From Deltaproteobacteria bacterium (GTDB lineage Bacteria > Myxococcota > Kuafuiibacteriia > Kuafuiibacteriales > Kuafuiibacteriaceae), in NCBI GenBank assembly GCA_020632995.1, contig JACKEN010000008.1, forward strand, positions 1 through 64,000: a DNA stretch of 64,000 nt. The letters are read 5' to 3'. Shown in pieces: positions 8,029-17,661 of this stretch. The notes beneath the pieces are model-generated. The model ran no database searches. It was not told the DNA's origin and worked only from the letters and a program-made list of their open reading frames with translations. Each line of letters starts with the position of its first letter. Position 1 is the first letter of the stretch. The position numbers and the translations under genes were made by a program.

Positions 8029-10527
8029 TTGCACGAGGTGAGCGTAGCCCTCTCGTCCCTGACCTCGACGGCGCCCCTGCCCCGGATCGAGCTGCCCCTG
8101 GCCCCGCTCCCCCAGGCCGAGGCGGCGCCTTCCGCGCGTTCCGAGTCGTTGGACCCGGTGGACGTGGTGGAGGAGGCCCGCACGTCCGCGTTCGACATCG
8201 CCCCTGACCTGCGCGCGTTCGGCCCCATCCTCCACGCGAACCGCGAGGCCTGCGCGGCGAGCCGAGCCTTCGTCGACCGGGTCCGCGCGTCGGCGGTGGG
8301 GCGCCTGCACGAGAACGCGAACCGCCTGTTCGCGGCCGAGGCGCGCGTCGCGACGTACACGGACGAGGACTGGGCCGAGGTCACCGCCAACGCGGAGCTC
8401 GACCGGGCGCTCGAGGCGTACCACGACACGCTCGTCACAGAGGCCGCGCAGAAGCGCACCGCCGCGAGCCAGCTCGCCTCGGTGCGGGTAGGGGGCTTCG
8501 ACCCCGCGACCAGGGCGCGGTCGGCGGCGCTGTTCAAGGAGGCAGAGGAGCTCGACGCGATCGCGCTCGAGGTGCGCGCGGCGCGCGCGGCGCTCCATCA
8601 GGTCGATCCGGTGGCGGCGGTGCTCTCGCGGCACCCCGAAACGGACCACGCCCCCAGCGCGGAGCGGGCCCAGATCGTGGCGCGAGAGTTCGGGCTGATC
8701 CGTGGGCGTATGCTCGAGGTGGAGGTCGAGCTCTCGACGGGCGCGCTCGATCCCCTCGACCTGACCGTCGTGGTCGCGGACCGCCTCCAGCACGAGTCGG
8801 TGGCCGCGCGCGCGGAGGCGCGAGATCCGGAAGCGCAGGCCATCTTGTCGTCGCTCCGGGGCCACGCACGGCTCGAGACGCTGACGCAGGCGGGCGCGAT
8901 GGTGGCGGTGGGTGGCCTCTCCTTCGCGGGCATGCTGCTCGGGGGCGGCGTGGCGCTGGTCGGCGGTGTCGCCGGCGCCGCGGACGGGGTCCGAGGCTGG
9001 ACGGAGGCCGCTCGGCTGAATCGCGCGGCCGGCGCGGACGGAGCGGGTGGCGCCGCCCTCGTCGATGGCGACGCCGCCCGCGCGACGTACGCGCTCGCGA
9101 CGGCCAGCTTGCTCCTGACCGCCCTCGACGTCGCGCAGGTCGCGGGGACGCTCCGGGCGATGCAGGTGCGCAACCTGTACGGCGCGGCGGAGGCGCTCGA
9201 GGGGGTCTCTGCGCACCAGGTCCGCAAGCTCGACGCGTGGGTGCGGCAGGAGGTGAAGGGCGACGTCGAGGGCGCGGCGCGCACCCGCGAGGGCCTCGAG
9301 CGTGCCCTCGGCCCGGAGCGCTGGGCGAAGGTCGCGGCGCCCTTCGAGCGCGTGATCGGGGACCTCTCCGCCGCGCGCGTGTCGACGCTGCGAGAGGCGC
9401 TCGGCGTGGAGACCTTCACGCGGCTGGGCGCGCGCTTCGGTGGGGAGAAGGTGTTCAAGTGGGTGAGCGCCCACGGCGCGCCGCGGGTGCGCAGCTTCGC
9501 GAACGCGCTGCCTCCGAGCGACGCGGCGGCCCTCCTCGAGGGCCTGGATGCGCGCACCCTCGCGCGGCTCGACCCCCTGCCGCCGGCCCGCGTCCACGAG
9601 CTCGCGGGTCGCCTCGGCCTCGACGGTCTCCGCACCGCGGCCCGCGACCTCGACGGCGCGAGCCTGCGGGCCCTCGACGCGGCCTTCGGCGCGGATCTCG
9701 GCCGCGTCCTGAAGGTGGTGGGGCCCGAGGACTGGGCCGATCCGGCGGTCATCGGCGCGCTCGCGTCACGCGACCGGGCCGCGGTGCTCGAGACCCTCGG
9801 CCGCGGCACGCGCCCCAAGACCCTCGCCACGGTGGTGCAGAACGCGGAGCGCCACCTCCAGCAAGCGAGGTTGCACGCCAAGCCCGACAATCCGATCCGG
9901 CCGGACCTCGACCTCGCGGATGACATGCTGGACTACCTGCGCACCCAGCGTCCCGAAGAGGCGGAGGCCGCGGCCCGGATGCTCGAGGCCGAGCTGCTCG
10001 ACGATGGGCACGCGATCTTGCGCCACGGTCCGCAGATCTCCGACGCGGCGATCGTGGAACGCCTGCGCACAGGAGTCGCGGCGGACGGCACCCAGGGCAT
10101 GGGTCACTGGGCGTCGACGCGCTTCCGCAGCTTCCGGGTGATGGAGCGGAGTCGTGAGGCGGCTTGGAAGGGGCTGATGGAGGTGGAGAAGGTGGATCCG
10201 CGCTTCGGGCCGGGGGTTGGGGGGAATCCGTTGGACGGGGAGTTCACCATCATCGTGGAGCACGGCAAAGAGGTCTCCCGGGGCGTCTACTCCGCGGCGG
10301 CCCCGAACCTCATCCCCCACCCGACGAAGTCATGGCAGACGGTCCGGGTCTATGGGCAGCACGTCGACAGTGGGCCGGTGCTCACTCGGACACAGGTCAC
10401 CTTTGCGTCGGAAGGCGGGCGCTGGAAGGTCGTGCAGCACTTCCCAGGGGTCAAGGACTTCGATAAGACCGCCGGCGTGTACAAACCGGTTGCGCCTCCG
10501 CACGTCACGTTGAAGGAGTCCAAGTGA
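8029..10527 (+). CDS. Large protein of unknown function, copy 1; polymorphic-toxin-like
   Basis: The 832-residue protein is not confidently assignable to a family. Residues about 50-285 are helical and charged. A strongly hydrophobic Gly-rich segment (about 287-317, MVAVGGLSFAGMLLGGG) could span or insert into a membrane. Residues about 380-640 are a long Ala/Leu/Arg helical region. The last 175 residues form a separate domain starting GHAILRHGPQISD and ending in a beta-rich tail (GGRWKVVQHFPGV). The HAI-x-RHG start loosely recalls CdiA-CT/RNase A-like toxin domains, but this is weak. A small gene overlaps the stop by 4 bases, as in toxin-immunity pairs. A near-identical copy lies at 15166. 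Start is uncertain: TTG 8029 or GTG 8038, neither with a good ribosome site. Confidence 0.6.
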   Translation: MHEVSVALSSLTSTAPLPRIELPLAPLPQAEAAPSARSESLDPVDVVEEARTSAFDIAPDLRAFGPILHANREACAASRAFVDRVRASAVGRLHENANRLFAAEARVATYTDEDWAEVTANAELDRALEAYHDTLVTEAAQKRTAASQLASVRVGGFDPATRARSAALFKEAEELDAIALEVRAARAALHQVDPVAAVLSRHPETDHAPSAERAQIVAREFGLIRGRMLEVEVELSTGALDPLDLTVVVADRLQHESVAARAEARDPEAQAILSSLRGHARLETLTQAGAMVAVGGLSFAGMLLGGGVALVGGVAGAADGVRGWTEAARLNRAAGADGAGGAALVDGDAARATYALATASLLLTALDVAQVAGTLRAMQVRNLYGAAEALEGVSAHQVRKLDAWVRQEVKGDVEGAARTREGLERALGPERWAKVAAPFERVIGDLSAARVSTLREALGVETFTRLGARFGGEKVFKWVSAHGAPRVRSFANALPPSDAAALLEGLDARTLARLDPLPPARVHELAGRLGLDGLRTAARDLDGASLRALDAAFGADLGRVLKVVGPEDWADPAVIGALASRDRAAVLETLGRGTRPKTLATVVQNAERHLQQARLHAKPDNPIRPDLDLADDMLDYLRTQRPEEAEAAARMLEAELLDDGHAILRHGPQISDAAIVERLRTGVAADGTQGMGHWASTRFRSFRVMERSREAAWKGLMEVEKVDPRFGPGVGGNPLDGEFTIIVEHGKEVSRGVYSAAAPNLIPHPTKSWQTVRVYGQHVDSGPVLTRTQVTFASEGGRWKVVQHFPGVKDFDKTAGVYKPVAPPHVTLKESK

Positions 10528-10946
10528 AGATCTACCACTCCGTCGGCTCGCACTTCTTCGGTGTCATCGGAAGCCACCTCATCACGGACGGCGATCCACA
10601 AGACCCCTCTGAGTTCGATCAGCAGATCGATTGGGCGGTCGAACGAGCGCGGACGCTCGGTCACGAAGAGGCCCTCCGCCTGACCTACGCCCACCTGCTC
10701 TCGAAGCCCGACTACGACATCGATCGCTTCTTCGTGTTGGGCCTGTGGGAGGACGACACCGTGCTCCGGCAGATCCTGGAGCACTTCTACCGCCGCGGCT
10801 GGCCCGACGCGCCGTGGCCCCTGAAGTGGGAGGACTACGCCCACGTCGAGCTCGTCGGCGCCCCCGGACCGACGTGGGCCCCTCGGACCCACCGCTGGGG
10901 CCCGGACGCGCCCCCGTCGGTCGCCGAGCGCGAGAAGAAGCGCTGA
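8158..10946 (+). repeat. 2.8-kb direct repeat, copy 1
   Basis: This segment covers most of the large gene and all of its small partner gene. It is nearly identical, base for base, to 15291-18080, with an offset of 7133-7134 bases. Weaker similarity also continues upstream through the presumed promoter and first codons (from about 7910, matched near 15050). Identity is interrupted by two more divergent patches, near 10300-10430 and 10570-10670. A segmental duplication with later gene conversion explains the pattern. Confidence 0.9.
10524..10946 (+). CDS. Small partner protein of copy 1, candidate immunity protein
   Basis: A 140-residue soluble protein with no signal peptide or membrane helix. 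GTG at 10524 overlaps the stop of the large gene (GTGA), so translation is coupled. It opens with MKIYHSVGSHFFGVIG, has an acidic middle (KPDYDIDRFF, LGLWEDDTVL) and a Trp/Pro-rich end. No family is recognised. Position, size, duplication together with its large partner, and a decayed orphan copy at 35.5 kb all fit an immunity or dedicated chaperone role. Residues about 17-45 differ clearly from copy 2 while the rest is almost invariant. Confidence 0.6.
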   Translation: MKIYHSVGSHFFGVIGSHLITDGDPQDPSEFDQQIDWAVERARTLGHEEALRLTYAHLLSKPDYDIDRFFVLGLWEDDTVLRQILEHFYRRGWPDAPWPLKWEDYAHVELVGAPGPTWAPRTHRWGPDAPPSVAEREKKR

Positions 10947-10990
10947 CCGTGATGCAACAAGGCGGGCGCGACCGCCCTACGCCGACCACC

Positions 10991-11011
10991 GAGCCTGGCT
11001 ACGGCAGGCTC
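10991..11011. terminator. Short hairpin between convergent genes
   Basis: GAGCCTG and CAGGCTC form a perfect 7-base stem around a 7-base loop, overlapping the stop of the minus-strand ORF at 10999. There is no T-run, so termination activity is uncertain. Confidence 0.3.
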
Positions 11012-11967
11012 CGGTGCCGGGCGTAGGTGGCGTCGACGCCGGCCCGGCAGTGGGGCTTGTTGGGGTCGTTGTGGTTGGTGCCACCGCCGCTGATGTCCTC
11101 GGCCCGGTAGACCACGTAGGTGTGGCCCTGGGCATCAGCGGCCACCGACGGGTGGCGCAGGAACCAGGCGGCCACTGTGCAGTCCGCGTAGGGGATGATC
11201 TCGTCCGGCTTCATCTCGCTCCCCCGCTCCACTGGCGTGAGGGTCCAGGCCTCGTCGGGGCTGAAGCAATCCTCCTTGCAGTCGAACTCGAAGATGTCGC
11301 TGTTCGCGGTGAAGACCACGTGAGCCTCTCCCGCGCCATCCAGGGCGATGTCCACCCCCGCGCCGAGGTTCTCGCTCTCCACCAGACCCAGGCCGCCCCA
11401 GCGGCTGATGTCGTCGCAGCCGCTGTCGCAGGCGAGGTACTGCAGGCGCGGGACCCCAGCGTCGTTCTCACCCAAGAGCACCATGCGGGCGCCACCGGTG
11501 GGGGTGAGGGTGAGGGCCACCGCGGGGTCGATGCGGGCGATGTTCCGGTCCACGTAGGCGTTCATGAGGCCCAGGCCAGCCCAGCCGTCCTCGGTGTCGC
11601 AGTTCGACTTGCACTCGAAGTACGCCCCGAGGTCCAGGGTGCCGGACTCGGACTCCACCTGCACCACGGTGGCCACGTGGGGCACGCCCATTGGCCTCCA
11701 GGCGATCATCGCGTTGGCCACCGTCCCCGGTGTCTCGAACTTCACGACCTTCACGTCCTCCGGCCGGCTGCAACCCGCGGGGGGGCAGTAGGCATAGAAC
11801 GCGTCTCCGATGGCGTAGGCCGGATAGATCATGTGCTGGCCGCCTTGCGCGTCCAGCTCGATGGTGGGGTTCACGGTGTTTCGGTACGACGTCTCGTTGG
11901 GGAGGAAGAAGGCCCCCGCGCCACCGCCGCCGTTGTTGTCGTTGCCCCCCGGGGTACGGGGGTCGCC
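10999..11967 (-). pseudogene. Secreted-type protein lacking its 5' end (probable truncated gene)
   Basis: The frame is open from just after an in-frame TAG (11968-11970) to the stop at 10999. It has a Gly/Asn-rich linker (NDNNGGGGAGAFF) of the kind that normally follows a lipoprotein signal peptide, but no signal peptide and no start codon before GTG at 11874. From there, 291 residues can be read. The body carries Cys pairs (CKSNCDTEDGW, CDSGCDDISRW, CKEDCFSPDEAW) in repeats of about 55 residues resembling a surface repeat protein. The upstream gene's stop is only about 25 bases away, so the original 5' end was probably lost by a rearrangement next to the duplicated locus. Confidence 0.55.
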
Positions 11968-11992
11968 CTAGCAGGCTGGTGACCCGCGTCGT

Positions 11993-13552
11993 TCAGCGGG
12001 TCAGGCGGGCGGCGCCGTAGCGGGTCAGGAAGACGAGGTCGTTACCCACCCGCTGCACCGCGAGCAGGCTCTGGGCGTCGATGGGCACCGCCTCTCCGAA
12101 GTCCACCAGGACGCGCAGGTTGCTGCCGTCCAGGTCGGCCTCGTAGAGGGCCCCGCCGCTTTGGCGATCGCCGAGGATGAGGCCCTCGGGGCCGTGGCCC
12201 AGGAGCCACCAGCGGTTGGGCTCGGTGGTGAGGCCCTGCGACGCGCCCCCGGCTGCCGGCACCCGCCGGAGGGCGTCGTCGGTGTCCACGTAGTAGACGT
12301 AGCCGCCCTCCACCGCGAGCAGGTCAGCTTGCACCCGCTCCAGCACGGTGTGCTGGCCGCTCAGGAGCCCGGTCTTGCCCACCACGCCGCCGTTGAAGTC
12401 GGACCAGAAGACCTCCTCGTCGGCCACGATGAGCCCCGAGGGCTGGACCACGTCGTCGATCTTCACCCCCGGTTGCCCGTCGAGGGGGAAGCGGTACAGG
12501 CCGCTGGGCACCGCGTCGTCGTAGTCCACGAGGGCGCAGATCACGTACGCGTCGTGCCCGGCCAGGCCCTGGCACCACACGCTGTTGGAGGTCCCGAGCC
12601 CGGGCACGGCGGTGAAGCGCGACAAGCGGCCTTGCACATCGCCCGAGTAGAGATAGCCGTCGGTGTACGCGGCGAAGACCTTCCCGCCGGCCAGGGTCGC
12701 CCCGTCCAGGTAGCCCTCCGCCCCCACCCCGAGGGTGAGGAGGCGGTCCGTGCCGGTGGCGAGGTCCACGCTCCACAGGGCCGCGGCGCCGCTCCGGCCG
12801 TCGGCCCAGACCAGCGCCGTAGCGCCCTGGGCGAAGCCCTCCTCGGCGCTGAAGCTGGTGGCGAGGTAGGCGAGGCAGCCGCGGCCGTCGGGGGTGCAGA
12901 ACGACTCGCCGGGGCAGGTCCCGCAGGTGGCGCCCTCCACCGAGCCGCACACCCGGCCGGCGCAGACGTCCTGGCAGAGTCCCCCGTGGCAGGCCTCCCT
13001 TGGCCCGCAGTCGTTGGCCCCCGCGCACTCCGCGCAGCCCTGGCCGCCGTAGCTCTCTGGCCACGCTGGGGGCAGGGCCTGGGCGCAGACCATGTGCAGG
13101 TCGGCGCACTCCAGGCTGGAGGTGCAAGCGGGGTTGTCGAGGCAGGTATGGCCGAGGCAGGGCCCACCGGGGCAATCCGCGGCGGAGTTGCACGCCACAC
13201 ACTTCCCCCCCGCCTGGTCGCAGACCTGGCCCATGGGGGTGCAGGTGAGGTCGCTGGCGCAGTCGGCGGTGGCCGCGCACCGTCCGGCGGCGCACTGGCC
13301 GCCCGCCCCGCAGTCGTCGCTGGTGCGGCACTCCGCGCAGCGGCCCTGGCTCCGGTCGCACACCCCGGCGCCACACTCGCTGCTCGTGGTGCAAGGCGTG
13401 TTGACCACCACCCCCGCGTCGGTCCCTGCGCTCACCCCGCCGTCGGTGGCGGGCCGGGGCTGAACCGGGGTGCGCTCGCGCCCGCCGCCGCTGCATGCGG
13501 TGAGAGCCAGGAGGAGCGCGAGGGTGAGCGACGAAGAGCGGGCGTTGAGCAT
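11993..13552 (-). CDS. Cys-rich lipoprotein with C-terminal propeller-like domain
   Basis: The 519-residue protein starts with a lipoprotein signal peptide ending in the lipobox LTAC (Cys near 20). A Pro/Gly/Asp/Ala linker follows, then residues about 50-215 carry many short Cys repeats of the CTTSSECGAGVCD type, as in myxobacterial adhesin-like proteins. The C-terminal 300 residues contain repeated blade-like motifs (ALWSVDLATGTDRLL, LYRFPLDGQPG, LYEADLDGSNLRVLV), suggesting a beta-propeller. It should be anchored to the outer membrane. Ligand and role are unknown. Confidence 0.78.
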   Translation of the reverse strand: MLNARSSSLTLALLLALTACSGGGRERTPVQPRPATDGGVSAGTDAGVVVNTPCTTSSECGAGVCDRSQGRCAECRTSDDCGAGGQCAAGRCAATADCASDLTCTPMGQVCDQAGGKCVACNSAADCPGGPCLGHTCLDNPACTSSLECADLHMVCAQALPPAWPESYGGQGCAECAGANDCGPREACHGGLCQDVCAGRVCGSVEGATCGTCPGESFCTPDGRGCLAYLATSFSAEEGFAQGATALVWADGRSGAAALWSVDLATGTDRLLTLGVGAEGYLDGATLAGGKVFAAYTDGYLYSGDVQGRLSRFTAVPGLGTSNSVWCQGLAGHDAYVICALVDYDDAVPSGLYRFPLDGQPGVKIDDVVQPSGLIVADEEVFWSDFNGGVVGKTGLLSGQHTVLERVQADLLAVEGGYVYYVDTDDALRRVPAAGGASQGLTTEPNRWWLLGHGPEGLILGDRQSGGALYEADLDGSNLRVLVDFGEAVPIDAQSLLAVQRVGNDLVFLTRYGAARLTR

Positions 13553-13661
13553 GAGGCGAGGCGTGGAATGCCCCGCCGGGGTGGCTCAGGGCCAGGGAAA
13601 ACGGCTTGGAGGCCCGGCCGATAGGGGGGTCGATCTCGTGATGCCCATCACAGGCATGAAC

Positions 13662-14939
13662 TCACCCTTCGTCGAGCGCCGCCGTCGTCGACGTCCCCGT
13701 GGTGCCCGACCCATCCGCCGGCACGTCCGCCAGCTCAGCCGGGCTCGGCGGAGGGCGGCGGCGCTCGGGCACCTCGACCGGCGGGGGCACTGGGCAGCGG
13801 GTGCACGGCCCGCGCATCGGGACGCGCAGCACCTGGCCGATGCGGAGGAAGGTGCCGCGCATGTGATTGGCCTTCTGGATCGCGCGGATGCTGCTCTTGT
13901 TCCTCAGCGCGATCTTGCCGAGGTTGTCGCCGTTCCGGACCCGGTAGATCCGAAGGTTCTGGTCGGGCCGCTGCGCGAGGAGCGGGGCGACGCGGCGCCC
14001 GAGCTCCTGGGCGCGCGGGTTGTAGAATCGGACGTGGAAGTGATCGCGGTGGCGGCGTGCGTGTCGGATCAGTGAGTTGCGCCCCCCGTCGAAGAGGCTC
14101 GCGAGCCATACGGGATCCTCGCCCACCGAGAGCGCGTGCGCGCGCAGCGCCCTTTGGACCGCGCGATCCACGAGGATGACCTGCACGTCCGTCAGCGTCA
14201 CCAACGCCTTCACGAGGTCCCAGTTCGCGCCGACGTCCATCACCTTCTCGCACGCGCGACAACGCGGGACCTCGGCGGTCGCGTAGTAGAAGCCGAGGTC
14301 GACGTCCCGCCCGTTCTGGTGGCTGCGGTGCGGACGAAACCACCCGCCCTCCTTCAGGCTGATGCCGTTCACTCGAAGGGGTGGGGCGTCGGGCCGAAGG
14401 CGGTGCACCTCGCGGGCGGCCGCCACGACGTACTCGATCGTCTCTGCCGTCGCCCACGCCCGGTTCGGCATCACGACCGTCCACGCGCCGGTCTCTCCGC
14501 CCAGCGGGAACTGCTCGGCGTTGATCAGCCGGCCTTCGTGCGCGAAGCCCAACGAGATCGAACCCAGCGCTTCGGGCGTCTTCACCCAGCGCGCGGTGAG
14601 GTCGTCGTCCGAGAGGTCGCACGTGTACCGGAGTCGAGGATCGACGCCGCTGTCGACCTCCTCCTCGAGGACCTCCCCCGAGTCGTCGTCGCGCTCGTCA
14701 TCCGAGGCCGCCACGGTCGCGCTCGTCGTCATCGCGACGGTGGTGGTCGTCGTGGTCAAGAGCGCGTGGAACGCGTCCTCAGTGTCGCGTGCGACGAGCT
14801 CGGACGCGGTCGACGTCGCTGCGATCGTCGCGGTCTCGACCTTCGTCACGACCAGCGGCGCGCGTGCGACGGGTGCAGGGGAGGCACAGGCCGCGACGAG
14901 CGCGAGGCCGGTGACGAACACGGGCGCGGCGCGTCTCAA
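13662..14939 (-). CDS. Penicillin-insensitive murein endopeptidase (MepA/M74-like) with LysM domain
   Basis: A 425-residue lipoprotein with lipobox VAAC (Cys 18). Its middle carries the metal and active-site motifs of the MepA/LAS peptidases: HRSHQNGRDVDLGF near 203-215 and HRDHFHVRF near 296, which supply the zinc ligands. A LysM peptidoglycan-binding module (about 330-376, IYRVRNGDNLGKIA) and a Pro-rich tail follow. MepA enzymes cleave D-Ala-meso-DAP crosslinks in the periplasm. A Thr/Val/Asp-rich linker separates the lipid anchor from the enzyme. The gene lies between the two copies of the toxin-like locus, on the opposite strand. Confidence 0.87.
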   Translation of the reverse strand: MRRAAPVFVTGLALVAACASPAPVARAPLVVTKVETATIAATSTASELVARDTEDAFHALLTTTTTTVAMTTSATVAASDDERDDDSGEVLEEEVDSGVDPRLRYTCDLSDDDLTARWVKTPEALGSISLGFAHEGRLINAEQFPLGGETGAWTVVMPNRAWATAETIEYVVAAAREVHRLRPDAPPLRVNGISLKEGGWFRPHRSHQNGRDVDLGFYYATAEVPRCRACEKVMDVGANWDLVKALVTLTDVQVILVDRAVQRALRAHALSVGEDPVWLASLFDGGRNSLIRHARRHRDHFHVRFYNPRAQELGRRVAPLLAQRPDQNLRIYRVRNGDNLGKIALRNKSSIRAIQKANHMRGTFLRIGQVLRVPMRGPCTRCPVPPPVEVPERRRPPPSPAELADVPADGSGTTGTSTTAALDEG

Positions 14940-15165
14940 CGGCCGGCACCCTAGCGATCTGGCACGGCCTCCTCAAGTCAGGGGTGCCACCGGGCCGCGG
15001 GTGCCCGTCCAGATCTCGCTGCTGGCCCACGATCACGACCGGGTCGGCCTGCGGGGCGTCCGGACGTCCGGCCGGTCGGACGGACGACTGCGCTGGTGAT
15101 TGGCACAAACGTTCGATCTTGCTGATATTTTGGGTCTCGCCGGGGTTGGCTCGGGTCCTGCTTTG

Positions 15166-17661
15166 TTGCAGGAGGTGAGCGGCCCCCTCCTGCTGACCCC
15201 GGTCGATCCCCAGCTGCGGCTCGAGGTGCCCCTCGCCCCGGTGCCCCAGGTCGAAGAGGTGCCCTCCGAGCCTTTGGACTCCGTGGGCTCGGTGGACGTG
15301 GTGGAGGAGGCCCGCACGTCCGCGTTCGACATCGCCCCTGACCTGCGCGCGTTCGGCCCCATCCTCCACGCGAACCGCGAGGCCTGCGCGGCGAGCCGAG
15401 CCTTCGTCGACCGGGTCCGCGCGTCGGCGGTGGGGCGCCTGCACGACAACGCGAACCGCCTGTTCGCGGCCGAGGCGCGCGTCGCGACGTACACGGACGG
15501 GGACTGGGCCGAGGTCACCGCCAACGCAGAGCTCGACCGGGCGCTCGAGGCGTACCACGTAAAGCTCGTCACAGAGGCCGCTCAGCAGCGCGCCGCCGCG
15601 AGCCAGCTCGGCTCGGTGCGCGTGGGGGGCTTCGACCCCGCGACCAGGGCGCGGTCGGCGGCGCTGTTCAAGGAGGCGGAAGAACTCGATGCGATCGCGC
15701 TCGAGGTGCGCGCGGCGCGCGCGGCGCTCCATCAGGTCGACCCGGTGGCGGCGGTGCTCGCGCGGCACCCCGAGGTGGACGACGCCCCCAGCGCGGAGCG
15801 GGCCCGGATCGCGGCGCGAGAGTTCGGGCTGATCCGTGGGCGCATGCTCGAGGTGGAGGTCGAGCTCTCGACGGGCGCGCTCGATCCCCTCGACCTGACG
15901 GTGGTGGTCGCGGACCGCCTCCAGCACGAGTCGGTGGCCGCGCGCGCGGAGGCGCGGGATCCGGAAGCGCAGGCCATCTTGTCGTCGCTCCGGGGCCACG
16001 CACGGCTCGAGACGTTGACGCAGGCGGGCGCGATGGTGGCGGTGGGTGGCCTCTCCTTCGCGGGCATGCTGCTCGGGGGCGGCGTGGCGCTGGTCGGCGG
16101 TGTCGCCGGCGCCGCGGACGGGGTCCGAGGCTGGACGGAGGCCGCTCGGCTGAATCGCGCGGCCAGCGCCGACGAGGCGGGTGGCGCCGCCCTCGTCGAT
16201 GGCGACGCCGCCCGCAAGACCTACGCGCTCGCGACGGCCAGCTTGCTCCTGACCGCCCTCGACGTCGCGCAGGTCGCGGGGACGCTCCGGGCGATGCAGG
16301 TGCGCAACCTGTACGGCGCGGCGGAGGCGCTCGAGGGGGTCTCTGCGCACCATGTCCGCAAGCTCGACCAGTGGGTGAGGCAGAGGGTGAAGGGCGACGT
16401 CGAGGGCGCGGCGCGCACCCGCGAGGGCCTCGAGCGCGCGCTCGGCCCCGAGCGCTGGGCGAAGGTCGCGGCGCCCTTCGAGCAGGTGATCGGGGACCTC
16501 TCCGCCGCGCGGGTGGCGAGGCTGCGTGAGGGGCTCGGCGTGAAGACCTTCACGCGCCTGGGCGCGCGCTTTGGGGGAGAGAAGGTGTTCAAGTGGGTGA
16601 ACGCCCACGGCGCGCCGCGGGTGCGCAGCTTCGCGGAGGCGTTGCCTCCGAGCGACGCGGCGGCCCTCCTCGAGGGCCTCGATGCGCGCACCCTCGCGCG
16701 GCTCGATCCCCTGCCGCCGGCCCACGTCCACGAGCTCGCGGGTCGCCTGGGCCTCGACGGCCTCCGCACCGCGGCCCGCGACCTCGACGGCGCGAGCCTG
16801 AGGGCGCTCGACGAGGCCTTCGGCGCGGATCTCGGCCGCGTCCTGAAGGTGGTCGGGCCCGAGGACTGGGCCGATCCGGCGGTCATCGGCGCGCTCGCGT
16901 CACGCGACCGGGCCGCGGTGCTCGAGGCCCTCGGCCGCGGCACGCGTCCGAAGACCCTCGCCACGGTGGTGCAGAACGCGGAGCGCCACCTCCAGCAAGC
17001 GAGGTTGCACGCCAGGCCCGACAATCCGATCCGGCCGGACCTCGACCTCGCGGATGACATGCTGGACTACCTGCGCACCCAGCGTCCCGAAGAGGCGGAG
17101 GCCGCGGCCCGGATGCTCGAGGCCGAGCTGCTCGACGATGGGCACGCGATCTTGCGCCACGGTCCGCAGATCTCCGACGCGGCGATCGTGGAACGCCTGC
17201 GCACTGGAGTCGCGGCGGACGGCACCCAGGGCATGGGTCACTGGGCGTCGACGCGCTTTCGCAGCTTCCGGGTGATGGAGCGGAGTCGTGAGGCGGCTTG
17301 GAAGGGGCTGATGGAGGTGGAGAAGGTGGATCCGCGCTTCGGGCCGGGGGTTGGGGGGAATCCGTTGGACGGGGAGTTCACCATCATCGTGGAGCACGGC
17401 AAAGAGGTCTCCCGAGGCGTCTACTCCGCGGCTGCCCCGACCTCAATCCCACATCCGACCAAGTCCTGGCAGACGGTGCGCGTCTACGGCCAGCACGTCG
17501 ACAGCGGTCCAGCGATCACACGCACGCAAGCCACCTTCGCCTGGGAAGGAGGACGCTGGAAGGTCGTGCAGCACTTCCCAGGGGTCAAGGACTTCGATAA
17601 GACCGCCGGCGTGTACAAGCCGGTTGCGCCTCCGCACGTCACGTTGAAGGAGTCCAAGTGA
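15166..17661 (+). CDS. Large protein of unknown function, copy 2; polymorphic-toxin-like
   Basis: An 831-residue near-duplicate of the protein at 8029, with the same hydrophobic Gly-rich segment and C-terminal domain (GHAILRHGPQISD to GGRWKVVQHF). The first 45 residues differ strongly. Elsewhere only scattered substitutions occur, with a cluster in the last 60 residues (SAAAPTSIPHP versus SAAAPNLIPHP; TFAWEGG versus TFASEGG). The frame stays open upstream to TTG 15100. The chosen TTG 15166 aligns with the start in copy 1; GTG 15175 is a second option. The AGGAGGT just before it resembles a ribosome site but overlaps the start. The small partner gene overlaps the stop. Confidence 0.6.
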   Translation: MQEVSGPLLLTPVDPQLRLEVPLAPVPQVEEVPSEPLDSVGSVDVVEEARTSAFDIAPDLRAFGPILHANREACAASRAFVDRVRASAVGRLHDNANRLFAAEARVATYTDGDWAEVTANAELDRALEAYHVKLVTEAAQQRAAASQLGSVRVGGFDPATRARSAALFKEAEELDAIALEVRAARAALHQVDPVAAVLARHPEVDDAPSAERARIAAREFGLIRGRMLEVEVELSTGALDPLDLTVVVADRLQHESVAARAEARDPEAQAILSSLRGHARLETLTQAGAMVAVGGLSFAGMLLGGGVALVGGVAGAADGVRGWTEAARLNRAASADEAGGAALVDGDAARKTYALATASLLLTALDVAQVAGTLRAMQVRNLYGAAEALEGVSAHHVRKLDQWVRQRVKGDVEGAARTREGLERALGPERWAKVAAPFEQVIGDLSAARVARLREGLGVKTFTRLGARFGGEKVFKWVNAHGAPRVRSFAEALPPSDAAALLEGLDARTLARLDPLPPAHVHELAGRLGLDGLRTAARDLDGASLRALDEAFGADLGRVLKVVGPEDWADPAVIGALASRDRAAVLEALGRGTRPKTLATVVQNAERHLQQARLHARPDNPIRPDLDLADDMLDYLRTQRPEEAEAAARMLEAELLDDGHAILRHGPQISDAAIVERLRTGVAADGTQGMGHWASTRFRSFRVMERSREAAWKGLMEVEKVDPRFGPGVGGNPLDGEFTIIVEHGKEVSRGVYSAAAPTSIPHPTKSWQTVRVYGQHVDSGPAITRTQATFAWEGGRWKVVQHFPGVKDFDKTAGVYKPVAPPHVTLKESK

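Noticed and set aside
8029..10527. Assignment of the C-terminal domain to the CdiA-type bacterial RNase A family
   Set aside because: Only the GHAILRHG start and a weak STRF region match by eye; the remaining catalytic residues could not be aligned.
15100..15165. 22-codon upstream extension of the second toxin-like protein from TTG 15100
   Set aside because: The matching region of copy 1 has no start codon in that position and its differences are not codon-like, so it is probably untranslated leader.
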